A DNA stretch of 64,000 bases from Galbula dea (lineage: Eukaryota; Chordata; Aves; Piciformes; Galbulidae), in contig VWZX01000189.1 of the NCBI GenBank assembly GCA_013399015.1, positions 248,001-312,000 on the forward strand, written 5' to 3'. Below, in pieces: positions 49,355-61,720 of this stretch. Numbering within the stretch: the first letter of the stretch is position 1; every line of letters begins with the position of its first letter. Below the pieces are notes generated by a model, which was not told the origin of the DNA, searched no databases, and saw nothing but the letters and a program-made list of their open reading frames with translations. The translations under genes were made by a program, and so were the position numbers.

Positions 49355-50006
49355 CTACGGTGAGCCAGCAGTGTGCCCAGGTGGCCAAGAAGGCCAACAG
49401 GATCTTGGCTTGGATCAGCAACAGTGTGGCCAGCAGGACTAGGGCAGGGATTGTCCTCCTGTACTCAGCACTGGTCAGGCCACATATCAAATCCTGGGGT
49501 CAGTTTTGGTCCCCTCACTCCAAGAAGGACACTGAGGTGCTGGAATGTGGCAAGAGAAGGGCAAGGAAGGTGGGGAAGGGTTTAGAGAACAAGTGTTGTG
49601 AGGAGCAGCTGAGGGAACTGGGGTTGGTTAGCCTGGAGAAGAGGAGGCTCAGGGGAGACCTTCTCACTCTCTGCAACTCCCTGGAAGGAGGTGGTAGTGA
49701 GGTGAGGCTTGGTCTCTTCTCCCAAATAACAAGTAATAGGACAAGAGGAAATAGCCTCAAGTTGTAGCAGGGCAGGTTCAAACTGGATATTAAGAAGAAT
49801 TTCTTCCCCTAGAGGGCTCTCAGGCATTGGCCCAGGCTGCCCAGGGAGGTGGTGGTGGAGTCACCAGCCCTGGAAGCATTCAAACAATGTGGAGCTGTGG
49901 TGTCTGGGGCCATGGTTTAGTGGAGAGCATGGGAGTGTTGGGTGGCTGGTTGGACTGGATGATCTCAGAGGCCTTTGCCAACCACAATGATTCTGTGATT
50001 CTGTTC
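49355..50006 (+). mobile_element. CR1 LINE 3' fragment, about 650 bp (pairs with 61306-61720)
   Basis: The longest recognisable CR1 here: gtgagccagcagtgtgccc, ggccaagaaggccaacagga, gtactcagcactggtcagg and on to the common 3' half, with variants caaactggatattaagaaga and gaagcattcaaacaatgtg shared with the copy at 61.3 kb. It ends in attctgtgattctg. The frame running over part of it is a decayed end of the LINE protein. Confidence 0.95.
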
Positions 50007-50704
50007 TGTCCAGGCCTTTATAATGTTTATGAACATGAACTGCACAGATATTAAATGTTATCAGAGAGCTAGGAGGAAAAATTTTGCCAACAGGAGCCAC
50101 ATCTAGATTCCAGGCAGGGCCAACAGTGACCATCATCCCTGCCAGATCTGAGTGCTGTCTATTGGTGCCTTGGCAAAACGACTCACATCTGTCAGGTGTG
50201 GCTGCCCCCTTGCCCAGCTGGTCCTGCAGAAGACAATTTCATTAGCAGCCCCATGGTGGTTTCTGTGGAAGGCTTACTTCCAGCACTGTGGTTGGGTTTA
50301 GTTGTTACACCTGCATGGCATGTGGGGGGAAAAAAAGGCAGCAATGTAGCTTGCACACAAGGGTATGAAGATTTGTGGTCATTCCTACTTTTACGGTCTT
50401 AGGTGGTTATTAGCTGCAAAGAGCTTGCTACAGCCTCCAGATGAGCAAATCTTCTGACTCTGGGAAGCTGCACAAAGGGCAGGCATTGCTGTCCTCCCAT
50501 CTCCTTTCTGCACTCTTCCCACGTGCTAACTTCCTCCTCCACACAGAGGCCTTTGGAAGTCCTGCCTAGGTGACCTTTGCTCTGGGCCACTAAGGCTTTT
50601 CTCATTTCCTTACCTCTTGGACTGTCTCATTTTGGTTTTTTTGCCTCTTGCAAAATTTCCAAATAGGAAAACATGGAGAAGAGAGAGAGAGAACTGTAGA
50701 GCTA
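50007..50704. other. Non-coding sequence between two CR1 copies
   Basis: No gene recognised; a GA-rich run lies at about 50678-50692. Confidence 0.5.
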
Positions 50705-51163
50705 CTGTAGGGCTACAAAATTGATTAGGGGACTTGAACATGTCTCTTCTGGGGAAGGGCTGAGAGAGCTGGGACTGGGGAGCCTAGAGAAGAGCAGGCT
50801 GAGGGCAGCAAATCTCAATGCTTAGCAAGACTTCCTGGCTGGGGGGCAGGAGGCTGGGGCCAGGCTTTGTTCACTGGTGCCCAGGGACAGGACAAGAGGC
50901 AACAGGCACAGACTGGAGCAGAGGAAGTTCCAGCTAAAGAGAAGGAGGAATTGCTTTCCTTGGAGGCTGGTGGAGCCCTGGCCCAGGCTGCCCAGAGAGC
51001 TGCTGGAGTCTCCATCTCTGGAGACATTGCAAAGGCAGCTGGAGCCCATCCTGTGCAAGCTGCTGGAGGTGACCCTGCTGTGCCAGGGGGGTTGGACTGG
51101 ATGATCTCCAGAGATCCCTTTCAACCCTTAACCTTCTGGAATTCTGTGATCCTGTGATTCTGT
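50705..51163 (+). mobile_element. CR1 LINE, second subfamily (pairs with 57310-57640)
   Basis: gggctgagagagctgggact, then gcccagggacaggacaagag, ctggagcagaggaagttcc, ggaggctggtggagccctgg, then ggttggactggatgatctcc and a gattctgtgtgg tail. It differs from the other young group by the gaggcaacaggcacagac block and the agctgctggaggtgacc block. Confidence 0.93.
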
Positions 51164-54100
51164 GTGGTTGGTTGCCATTGAGCTGACAGCTGTGGGTCAC
51201 ATGAAGGACCAGAAACAGATGTGAGTTGATATTCTAGGCAAAGCTGGTGCAGGGAGTGAAAAACAACCTCATGGACAGTGTGTCAACCACAGGGGCTGCA
51301 CTGGGAACTGTGCTGTCATAGCACACAGTCTTATAGGGAACTGCAAAGCAATGAGCAGCTTGGAGCATATCCTCCCTGTTTGTCCTTCACTTTTCCTGTC
51401 AGTAGAGGACAGAGAGGAGGGCTGGGGCTCTGCAGGGTGGTGCTGCAAGCTCAGTGCTACAGAAACCTACTCCAGAGAAGCTCTCCTTGATAGGTGTGCT
51501 CCTTTCAGACAGTTCCCTGGACAGCCCACTACATGAAGCTTGGCAGGGTGCTTTAGTAGACTTCAGAGGTGGTGCCCAACGATCCTTACACAGCACATGT
51601 GAAGGAGGCATGTTGCTGCAGGACTGGGGAGCAGCAGAACCCAGCCCCAGTACCATCAGGTACCCTTGAAGGGCCGGGTCTGATGTTGCCTGATCTGCTC
51701 AGATCTTTGGCTTGAGGCCTGCAGAGCTGTGGTGCAGGCTGCATACCAAACAGAGCTGACTTATATAATGTTTTACAGTGACTGGTAAGATTGATGACCT
51801 GGAAAATAGGATTTGGCACTGCTGCTGGTAATGGATGGGTGTGCTGCTGCCAGGGGCAGGTGATGGAAGGGCTCTCAGCCAGGCTCTTGCTTGGCTTTGC
51901 TCCTTCCCTGCACTGACGTATCTCCTGACTTCAACCTGACCTCTTGGCCATCTTGGGATGTTTTCCCCACTTTCTGTAAGCATCCTGCTGGATTCTTCTC
52001 AGTGGCCTGGAGAAGGGGATGGAGTGCACCCAAATCAAGGCTACAGGTGGGGAGGAACTTGGTGGAGGGATGCACTACCTCACTTCTTCTGACACAGGAC
52101 CTTCCTGTGACCTTGCCTGCTGTATGGGATTTCAGCATCTAGGCACTTACTGCCCCTGGTCCAGCTGCCATCTCCTGTAAAACTGTGGTCCCTAAGCCCT
52201 GCTGGAGAAGGATGTTAGCAGGTACTGTATTTATAAAACAAGAAAGGAAACAGGAAAAAGAAAAGGAAACCAACAGAGCACATTACAACTGGGAAAACAA
52301 ATCCAGAAGTGTGTGAATTTCTCCAGAGGAAGGTGATGATCACTGCAGTTTCACTAGTGCTGCACACACTTGCTGGCTCTATTTAGACAGTGGGAGGGGG
52401 TTGCCTTGTCTCTGTTGGTATTCATATTACCTGAGTATTTCCCACAGAGCAGATGTGGCTTTGCAATTTCATTCTGCTTTTCGTTTTTCCTCCCTGGCCG
52501 CTGGGAAATCACTGCAGAAAGCTCACAGCTGCACACACGTGTGCCCCAGCACCATGCACGGCAGGCAGCTGATGCCAGCCCTGCCACAGGGTGGGGAGCA
52601 GGAGCAGCCTAGGGGCAGGTCCCTGCTGCATTCCTTAAGGAGTCTGTGGGTAGGGAGAAGTCAGACTGGAGGCTTCACCTTCCCCCATAAGAAGAAGGTT
52701 CACTGGCAAAATGGTAAAGGTGACATATCTGGAGATCAGTGATGCACTCACTGCTGTGGTGTTTTCTGAACACAGGTTTGGCTCTGGGAAGCTGCTCTGC
52801 AAGGCAGTAAAGGCACCACCAGCAGGTCTTCTTCAGTCCTCTTCCAGCCTCATCTCTCAGAAAGTATTTCTCCACAGTGCTTCTGGACACCACCACCTCC
52901 AGCTGTACCAGCAGGACACACAATGCCAATGTTTCCTAGCCTGACTGACACCATGAACACAGCTCAGGACCTATGTGGTGCTCTGCAAAACCAAACTGAC
53001 TGCACAAGCCTTGACTCAGGTGGGGTTTGCTTTTGAAACCTTTCAAAATGATCACTTCAAGTGCAGCTGCAGAAGGGCAGCAACGTGGGACTGAAGAGGC
53101 AATGTAAGTCCAGGACAGCAGGTCAACATCTTCTGCTCCTTTACAAAGCTCCTGGTGTCTTGGCCCCCCCAAAAGCAGCAGACTATTGCTTTCTGCATTG
53201 CTTTCTCCTCCATCTTTTTTTCCTTCAGCCTGCACTCTCTGATGGCATGAGCTTCCAGCTTCTGGCTACCCAGAAACCCTCATGAAGCACCAACAGCCAC
53301 AGCTGACAACACTTACTACTCCACATCCATACCTGATGACCTTTATTGATCCTTCCAGCACTGTTTCTGGGGCACCAGAAATAATAATTCTGAGTTGTCT
53401 GTGAGCAAAGGAGCAATGTGAGGACTTATTAAGAAAAACATTGAAAACAAAGGCCAAGAAAAATAGGCCAGGATTTGTCTCCTGGCTTGTAGGAAGGGAG
53501 CCAGATGTGTGTGGAAAGCATGGAAACTCCCAGTGGGAGCTGGCAGAGGCAGCCAAACAACACACGTCATCAGTTTGATTGGGGTCCCAGAGCCACCAGC
53601 AGGCCTGAGATAACTCCTCCAGTCTGCAGAAAGCATGGGCAGCAGGTACCTGGGCTGCAAATCCTAGGGCTGCAGACTGTGAAAAGACTGAATATGCTGA
53701 GGATGGGCTTGGAGGAAGAGGCAGGAGATACCACTCCCACTGAGAACTGAGCAGGTCCCCATCATCTGTGCTGGCTTCTGCTCCTTCCTTCTCCAGCTCA
53801 GGGGGAGCTGGGATCAAAGGTCTGATGCACAGACCTAGTCTTTGGGCACTATTCAAATGAAAGAAATACTGCATGGGACCAAGACTGTAGAGAAGGGTGG
53901 GAGGCAACATGTGTGAAGAGGAAGGAAAATGCAGGAGGAAAGCCTGTGGTAAAGCTGCAGGAGGTCAGCCTGGGGAAAGGCAGAGTCTGCAACAGCAGAA
54001 TGGTCCCAGCCTTAACTGCAGGAAAATGATCTCTTCCAGGTTAACTGCTCTGGGGAACCACAGTCCTTGGGCCAATGTCATCTGTATAATTCCATTTAGA

Positions 54101-55717
54101 TACAACATCTGGGTCCAAGGACCTGCTTCTTTACTGCTTTGATGTCTCTTCTTGATAATTCAATGTTATTATAGGTGGATGTCTGCTTTTTTCCCACGTG
54201 ACATCTACTGCCAGCATGGGAGTGAGGAGGAGATTTTCCTTCTGCTCACTTAACAGCTAAGGCACCTGGATTTGGCTGGCTTCTGGTACTTCTGGTGTCT
54301 TCTCAAGGCAAGCCATTTTTAGGGCTGTGCTGCCTTTGAGTGGGGAAGTATTATGAAAACTTTCCTTCTCCCCTTTGGAAAGAGCTGACTGCAACACAGG
54401 GCATCCTAGCTTCCAAGTAATGAGGTAATTGCATCATCACCTAATCAGTTGCCTTAGTAACAGATTTCCTAAATTTCCCTGTTGCATTTGCATGTTCATA
54501 AGTATGAAAATCAGATGTGGGAGAAGGAAAGGAAGCAAAAGAATATCCAGGGCTTTGTAGGATGTGCTCCATGTCAGGAAGGCACCTGTAAGGCTGCTGA
54601 TCCACCTGCACTTTGTTGACTCACCTGTGACATGTTTGTGGCCCCCTCAGTGACACAGCAGCAGCTGGTGTCAGCTGGACAGAGTGTAGCAAGCCTGGAA
54701 AATTACTGGCATCCTGCTGGTAGGATTTGGTGGCACAGAGAGAAATAGATTATGGACAAATCTTTGTATTGGTAAGTACCAAGGGAGAGCAGTGGCAGGG
54801 CTGGGTACCCAAGCCAGCAGATAATGAATTTACAGTTTGAAGAAAACTAAGGGTAAAAAGCTAAAAGCTTGGGTGTTGGAGTGCTGCTTATCCAGTGATG
54901 TTCAATTCAGCAAAGGTTACCTCAGCAGAGGTCATTTCCCTGGAATTTGCAACAAGCTTTTGCAGATCAGGTCCCTGCTCAACCCAGACTCAGATGGTCC
55001 TGTTTGCACTCAGAGGAAGCTCTGCAGGTGATGCTGCTTACCATTGCAAGGGCTTTTCTCCAGGCAGACCTCCTTAACTAGCAGACCCTTGATTTAGCAC
55101 TGAGCCTCAACAAGCAGCTTCAGCCCTTCTTGAACTAGCAGCAGATGAAGGACCATGCAGTTCAGACCTGGAGAGGCTGCTTCCCTTCTCCTTCCTGGTA
55201 AGCTTCATAATGGAAATGTGAGTTGAGACAGACCTGGAGATGATGGGGGGAGGGTGAAGGTGCCTACGGTCAGCACTGCATGCACATGGTACCAGCATCT
55301 GGGCCAGCTGTAATGGCCTGGGAGCAGCAATCCTTGGGGAAGGATGGGAGCTCATCCATGTGGGCACGAGCCCTGCTTCTCCTGCTGGAGCCTGTGCCAT
55401 GCCTGGAGACAGGGTGATAGGCTTCTCCCAGCCCTGGACACCCATAGGTCCAGCCCCCTGGGTCTGCAGAACCCCTGCACTTCTATCCCTGCTTGTCTCT
55501 GGGGGACTCACTGTGTGGAGGCATTGGGGCAAAATAGGTTTTTTAGTACTCTCCAGGATCTTTGACCTAATCTGCCTTTGGAGAGGGAGCTAAGGGCACC
55601 AGTGAGAGTGATAGACTGGCCACACTCCCCACTTAGCTTTGAGACCTCTCCCGTTGAGAAGGAGCAGCTCACAACCACAGAGTTGGTGGAGCCAGAGCTC
55701 AGAGCCACAGGTTCTCA
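51164..55717. other. Non-coding sequence
   Basis: About 4.5 kb with no recognised repeat. A 214-codon open frame on the minus strand (53266-53910) has no recognisable domain and is not called as a gene. Confidence 0.5.
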
Positions 55718-55932
55718 TCATGTTGGATATTAGGGAAAGGTTCTTCAGCCAGAGGGTAGTGGAGCACTAAAACAGGATCCTTAGGGAAGTTGTCATGGCA
55801 CCAAACCTAATTGAACTCAAGAAACCTTTGGACAACAGCCCCAGGCACGTGGTGTCGTCCTGTGCATGGACAGGAGTTAGCCTCGATGATCTGGTGGGTC
55901 CCTTCCAGCTCAGGACAGTCTGTGATTCTATG
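55718..55932 (+). mobile_element. Older CR1 LINE 3' end
   Basis: gttggatattagggaaaggt, cagccagagggtagtggagc, a ttgaactcaagaaacctttg block, gatgatctggtgggtccctt and a tgtgattctatgg tail. The ccagctcaggac end marks another, older subfamily. Confidence 0.88.
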
Positions 55933-57309
55933 GAAACACACCCTGGCTGATAAGGCTGAGAACAAGCTCCAGCCCCACATTATGGAGCCCACCTCGAATA
56001 AGTCATCTCACTGCACCCATCCTGTAGGCCCCCTGTGCTGCTCATGTGCAGGGTGGGAGCAAAGGCTATAGCAGGAGGTCAGCAAACACAGCAGATACGT
56101 GGCCACCACGATGTGGCTGTTATGTCAGGAGCTTTGCTTAGTTTCAGCCTGAGTAATGTGCCTCTGAACATTAAAGCATGCCCTGCTAAAAGGTGAATGT
56201 TGACTACAATGAATTAAGAAAGCAGATTATATAGTGAGCCCTGTAATTATATCATCAGGGGATATCATGTACACTGTAACACTGTGATTCGTGATGTTAC
56301 AAGTAAATAACAGGAGATTAGAAATGTTCTTGGGATCTCATCTGTAATGTAGCCCAGTTTAAGGTTATACTTATCACCATTATGAGTGGAAAAACACTGT
56401 ATTTCAGAGCTGAGTCACAGACAGTCACACTAAGTCAAAGATGAAGGTCTTGCTAGGGCAGCTGGGTGCTGAAACCACAAGCAAGGTCCTGGGCTATGCC
56501 CAGGGACTTCCAGAGATTGAAAATACCAAGGAAAACATTACTGGACCTTTTGGGCATGCCAAGGGAGGCAGGATTATCCCCATTTTACAGAACAGGTACT
56601 TGAAAAGCAATTCCTTAAGGGAAAATTGTGAGACACTCCCTGTGAGCAAGGAGAGCAGTGGGGCACATCCCTGCCCCACACACCCCTCAGGCTGGCAGAG
56701 CTTGCTTCCTTTGCTGGGTACCCTCTGCTCAAATGTTCATCTCCCCACTTCACAGCAACACTTATCTTTTCCCACCATGCCAGGCAGGAGAGGGTTTTCT
56801 TTCCATGCTTTTGAAAAAGATTCAGTAAACACTCAGTGTCAAGTGGCAGGAGTTATCCTCCCCAGGAGCTGCTTTGGTAACTGGAGCGTGTACATGGGGA
56901 AGTCACCTACACAAGGGTAGGAGGTGGGAAAGCAGAGTCCTGAACCTTCTCACCTATTTCACCTCCCAGCATTGGAAAAAGTAAGAAATCCTTTCAGTAA
57001 TCCATGCACAAAGTTACCATGTAAAAAAGACAGAGTGCAAACATAAGAAACATTGATAGTATGGGCAGGATTTCCCTGCCTATGTTACACATGCAGGGAT
57101 TAATTGCTGAAACAAAGCCAGAAATGGGTCTGAGTCTAAACAAAGGGAATGTTGGTACTGGGTCTTTAAAGAACTTGGTATTCATATGAATTTTCAGAGC
57201 TAATTTGAGAGGTAAAAAAACCCCAACTCTCTGCTTCCATCCACGACAGAGAGGCTGGATACTGAGAAGGGAAGGCAGGGAGCTGGCATGCAGGTGGACT
57301 GCAAGGTGG
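55933..57309. other. Non-coding sequence
   Basis: No gene or repeat recognised; a 159-codon open frame at 56441-56920 shows no family signature. Confidence 0.5.
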
Positions 57310-57640
57310 ACTGAATGCTAGGGGTTGGAAGGGGTCTCTGGAGATCATCTAGTCCATCTAGTCCAACCCCCCTGGCACTGCAAGGTCACCTCCAGCAGCT
57401 TGCACAGGATGGGCTCCAGCTGCCTTTGCAATGTCTCCAGAGATGGAGACTCCAGCAGCTCTCTGGGCAGCCTGGGCCAGGGCTCCACCAGCCTCCAAGG
57501 AAAGCAGTTCCTCCTTCTCTTTAGCTGGAACTTCCTCTGCTCCAGTCTGTGCCTGTTGCCTCTTGTCCTGTCCCTGGGCACCAGTGAGCAAAGCCTGGCT
57601 CCAGCCTCCTGCCCCCCACCCAAGAAGTCTTGTTGGAGCT
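57310..57640 (-). mobile_element. CR1 LINE, second subfamily, minus orientation
   Basis: Reverse complement of the copy at 50.7 kb, with about eight to ten differences in roughly 270 compared bases by eye, plus a small insertion duplicating ctagtccat near 57349-57361. It lacks the usual tail repeats. The 200-codon frames over it on both strands are artefacts of the element. Confidence 0.93.
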
Positions 57641-59317
57641 GCAGCAGCCTTGCCTCTGTTGGGCTGCTCCCTAACAGCTTCTGCATTCCCCTTCAGCTTC
57701 CATGTGAAGGAGAGAACTTTAGCATCCCTGTGGATGTCACATGTGGTACCTGTGTGTCCTCCAGCAGTGCCAGGAAGAAACTGATGAAGAATTCCCCAGC
57801 AGAGGGGAATCCTTGGCTGCATGGCAGGAGAGAGCCTTCCAGTGCCTGCCCCCTCTTCATGCAGGGAGCACCCAAGGGTGAGGAGCAGCTGTGTCCCCAG
57901 CCCTCCCCCGCTTCCTTCCACACAGGAGGCTCTCTGGACCCCTTTGAGCAGCCCATTGCTGACCACCAGCAAAGCCTTCTTTGGGAAGGGAAGTGAACTT
58001 CAGTGAGGTCAAGTTGAGGGAAAATTGCTTTTCTACTCCACACCACACAGATGCAAACTGACAGTTGTGCTGCTAAGAATTCTTCCACTTTTGCTTCACT
58101 TTCCCCTATTTTCTCCTTATTTCACCACCTAAACCGCAACTCTCATGGCAGGAGGGGAAGCATCCGTCCAATGCTTCCAACAGTGCTTGGAGCCATTCTG
58201 TCCCACAGTTAAAGCTGGGCTGGATGTCCTATTTCTAAGAAGCATTTTAGGCTTTTTCTGTGATGTTTGTGCTCCTCCTTCCTCAGGCCCTCGCCCCTCA
58301 GGGCACTGGCATGGGTAATGATTTCCTCTCTGCAGGAGCAGAGTTCATAGCTTCATGTCAGGAATAAACATGCAGTTTAGCCAAGGCTGAACTCAGGACT
58401 GCAACTCATATTCTGAAGCACAGCAAGGTGGGTTTTTTTCTTGTAGACAAGCAGATCATGAGGTTGCAATTGAAATTTAGGCATCAAAACCTCAAGCATG
58501 ACATTTTCAGACAAATTGTAACAGAAATGGTGGAAAAAAAAGTGGGACAGAAGCTGTCCCATTCTGCCAGCTCCCTGCCCAGGCCCTGCCTGTGCCATTA
58601 GCACCCTTGCCAGGCTGTAATCCTGCACTGCTTCCCTTGGGAAACACCTGGGCTTTATCCTGGTGAGCTTAAAAAGGCATGGAAATGAGATGCATTCCAT
58701 TTGGGAGGGAAGCTGAGGAACTGCAGAGGCTGTTGAGTCACTTTGTTAGAAGAAAGGAGGCATGAAAATGAAAAGAGAAGTTTTTTCATCAGCTCCCAGT
58801 CCCACAGGGATCCTGGGAGCACCTGGGCAGGATCACACCCTTAGTACCTGCCCAAAGGCAAGGTGTACGTGGTGCACTGTGGAAAGGCCTGAGGAGGAAG
58901 CAAATGCCTTGCAGGAAAGGAAATGCAGCTTTGTCCTGATTATTCAGCTTATAAAAAATGAAGAGTAAGAGAGTGTGGTGGAGGGAGAACACACAAAGAG
59001 TCTGGAAGGCTTTCAGAGCCCTGAGACTGTTGCACAGAGCAGCCTCATTGCTGCAGAGACACACAGTTAGTGTTAGAGGTTGAGCAGCCCCAGGAGATAA
59101 ACCTAAGCACACATTTATATCCCCTGCCAGACCACAGCATCTCTTCGCATGCTTAAATGCTGTCTCAGCAGTGTGTGAAGATGGACAACAGATCAGAGGT
59201 CTAACTGTCCTCTCACAGCTGAGGAGGTCTGCAGTTTAAGCACAGGCATGCAGGGCTTCAGGAGTCACAGCAAATCCAGGTCTGAAGTGGGTCACATCGG
59301 GATGTAGTTAACGCACA
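57641..59317. other. Non-coding sequence
   Basis: No recognised gene or repeat. Confidence 0.5.
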
Positions 59318-59413
59318 AAATCATAGAAAACCTTTAAGAACATCAAGTCCAACCATTAACCAGGGCTGGCAGGTCACCACTAAACCATGGCCCCCAGCAC
59401 CACATCTCCACAT
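59318..59413 (-). mobile_element. CR1 LINE tail, minus orientation (left arm)
   Basis: aatcatagaaaacctttaag, then gtccaaccattaaccagg, accactaaaccatggccccc and cagcaccacatctcca. Similar to the copy at 39806. Ends where a plus-oriented CR1 tail begins. Confidence 0.88.
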
Positions 59414-59417
59414 TGAG

Positions 59418-59527
59418 ATTGGATGTGGCCCTTAGTGCTGTGATCTAGTAATCATAGTGGTGTTGGGTCAAGGGTTGGACTTGATGATCTCAAAGGTCTC
59501 TTCCAAGCCAGCTGATTCTATGATTCC
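59418..59527 (+). mobile_element. CR1 LINE tail, plus orientation (right arm)
   Basis: attggatgtggcccttagtg, gtggtgttgggtcaaggg, ttggacttgatgatctcaaa, ggtctcttccaagccag and a gattctatgattcc tail. A different subfamily from the left arm. Confidence 0.9.
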
Positions 59528-61305
59528 AGAGCTTCCAAATCCCTGCAGGAGTGGCCAGCCAAGAGCTGAATCCTCTACCTGGAGTTACCCAGGGTTACAG
59601 ATGCAGATGTTGCTCCTAGACAAGGAGCAGACATGGGGAGCTGCAGACATGAGGATGTTTGGTTTATCAAGAGAAATGTGTCCTTCATTCCCTTCCCTTT
59701 GCACAGCAATAGCACAGCTGCCCTCTGTCCCTCAGGACATCCTCCCACAGGCAAGAGACAGCACATGTTGTTTCAGGCTTCAAGAGCCCTAGGTCCTGAT
59801 TGCCTGATGAGTAAGTGCATGTCCACCACCTGCCCAGCTGCTGCTGTGGACAGGCCACCAACAGCTGGATTCACCCTGCCCTTCCCTCTGTCAGGAGCTG
59901 CCTTAAGTCCTTCCTGAGGAGCAGCCAATTTTTATAGCCCATGTAGGATAATTCACCACGAGACCTCCACCCTGCCACCAGACAGGACCAAAACTGGCCA
60001 GTAGGTCTACAGGGGGGTTAGGAGAAGGGACAGGTGGGACAAATAGACAGCCAGGCAGATGGACAGCCTCATCACATCGGCTGTCTTCTGAAAAAGCAAG
60101 GTAAAATAACAACCACAGGAGACAGACATTTGAGAAGCTGAGGCTGAGGCACAAATGTCATGTGAATCATCCTGAAAGGATGGCTGGGCTATCTCCGGTG
60201 ACTGCACTCTGCTATTCCCTTCACACACCATCCTCAAGGATGCTTTGCTCTTTCACTCCACCTACTCAATGGGAGCTTGAAATTAACCTTTAGTCATTTA
60301 GTCACTGAACTCATCCTCTCCTAAATACCAGCCTGGGTTTGTGTTACTTTCTTGGACAACAGCATTGAAACAAGAACTTAGACAGCACCCAATGAATCTG
60401 AAGTTCAAAGGGAAAGCATGAAGTCAGTAAAATGATGCCAGATATAGAAGAGCTGAGTCTGATGTTTGGGAAACACAAACTGCAAAGTGTCTGTTAGTCT
60501 GCCTGTGTGTGGGTGATGCTGCTTTGCAGTCGTGTAACATCTGGCAGACAGTGTGCTCAGGAAGCCAAGGCTGAGCCACCACCTATCCTTCTGAAGCCCA
60601 GTCCCATGAACATTGCTCCAGGGGGTTCACCAGCCCTGGTAATTGCTGCTTGGAGGAGACAGCCTCAGGACTGGACTGCAGGCTCCTCAGAAAACCTCTC
60701 CTGCATGTCAGATGCATGCTCTACAGTGAACTGACAAGCCCCACCAGCCTGTGTCTTGGACCACACACAGCAGCAGCTGGACCCTTCTCATCTCTTACAC
60801 ACCAGCTCTTCTGGGAGTCAGGCAGTGCTTTTGGGATGGAACAGGTCCAAATATACATTGAGAGGGTTACCTTAGGAGGAGAGGACCTGCAGCTCACAAT
60901 TGCACTTAACATGAAAGGAGCTGGTGGGCAAGTCCTGCTCAGGGTAGGCACAAGGAGAGAGGTAGGTTCTATCTGCAGGCACGACCAGTGTCCCTCACCA
61001 CCATCCGCTCCTGCAGTGCCATCCTTACTAGTGTCCCACAGCTCCAACAGCTCTTCCTCCATGAGGGAGTGGGCTGGTGTAAAGCTGCACATCTGTCATT
61101 TCACCACAGACCTTTACATCTGAGGAACCTGGAAACCCTTCAGCTGTCATCTCATTCCAGTTAAGGGACAGGAATGTGATCAACCTATGCTGTAGGGTTT
61201 GGTAAGGCAAGGGGCTGGAGGAGTCTCCATAGGAGTGAGATTCTGCTCTTCTGTGAACAGGAAGATGGAAATACTCCCTGAAGGCCCTTCTTTGGTCAAC
61301 AGAGC
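59528..61305. other. Non-coding sequence
   Basis: No recognised gene or repeat. Confidence 0.5.
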
Positions 61306-61720
61306 ATCATAGAATCATTGTGGTTGGAAAAGACCTCTGAGATCAACCACCCAACACTCCCATGCTCTCCACTAAACCATGGCCCCAGGCACCACAGCTC
61401 CACATTGTTTGAATGCTTCCAGGGATGGTGACTCCACCACCACCTCCCTGGGCAGCCTGGGCCAATGCCTGAGAGCCCTCTAGGGAAAGAAATTCTTCTT
61501 AATATCCAGTTTGAACCTGCCCTGCTACAACTTGAGGCCATTTCCTCCTGTCCTATTACTTGTTATTTGGGAGAAGCGACCAAGCCTCACCTCACTACCA
61601 CCTCCTTCCAGGGAGTTGCAGAGAGTGAGAAGGTCTCCCCTGAGCCTCCTCTTCTCCAGGCTAACCAATCCCAGTTCCCACAGCTGCTCCTCACAACACT
61701 TGTGTTCTAGACCCTTCCTC
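61306..61720 (-). mobile_element. CR1 LINE 3' fragment, minus orientation
   Basis: Tail catcatagaatcattg, ggttggaaaagacctctgag, then the reverse complement of the 49.4-kb copy including its private variants. Compared with that copy it lacks about 25 bases just before the final agatctcagagg block. 5'-truncated at about 415 bp. Confidence 0.95.

Noticed and set aside
49339..49767. 142-codon open frame ending in a GLFSQI-type peptide
   Set aside because: This is the decayed C-terminal end of the CR1 protein region plus 3' UTR; a similar peptide appears over 41608-41979. The element is truncated and not functional.
57325..57996. 223-codon plus-strand and 204-codon minus-strand open frames
   Set aside because: They run over a minus-oriented CR1, and most of the predicted peptide recurs antisense to the copy at 50.8-51.1 kb. 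They are element by-products, not genes.
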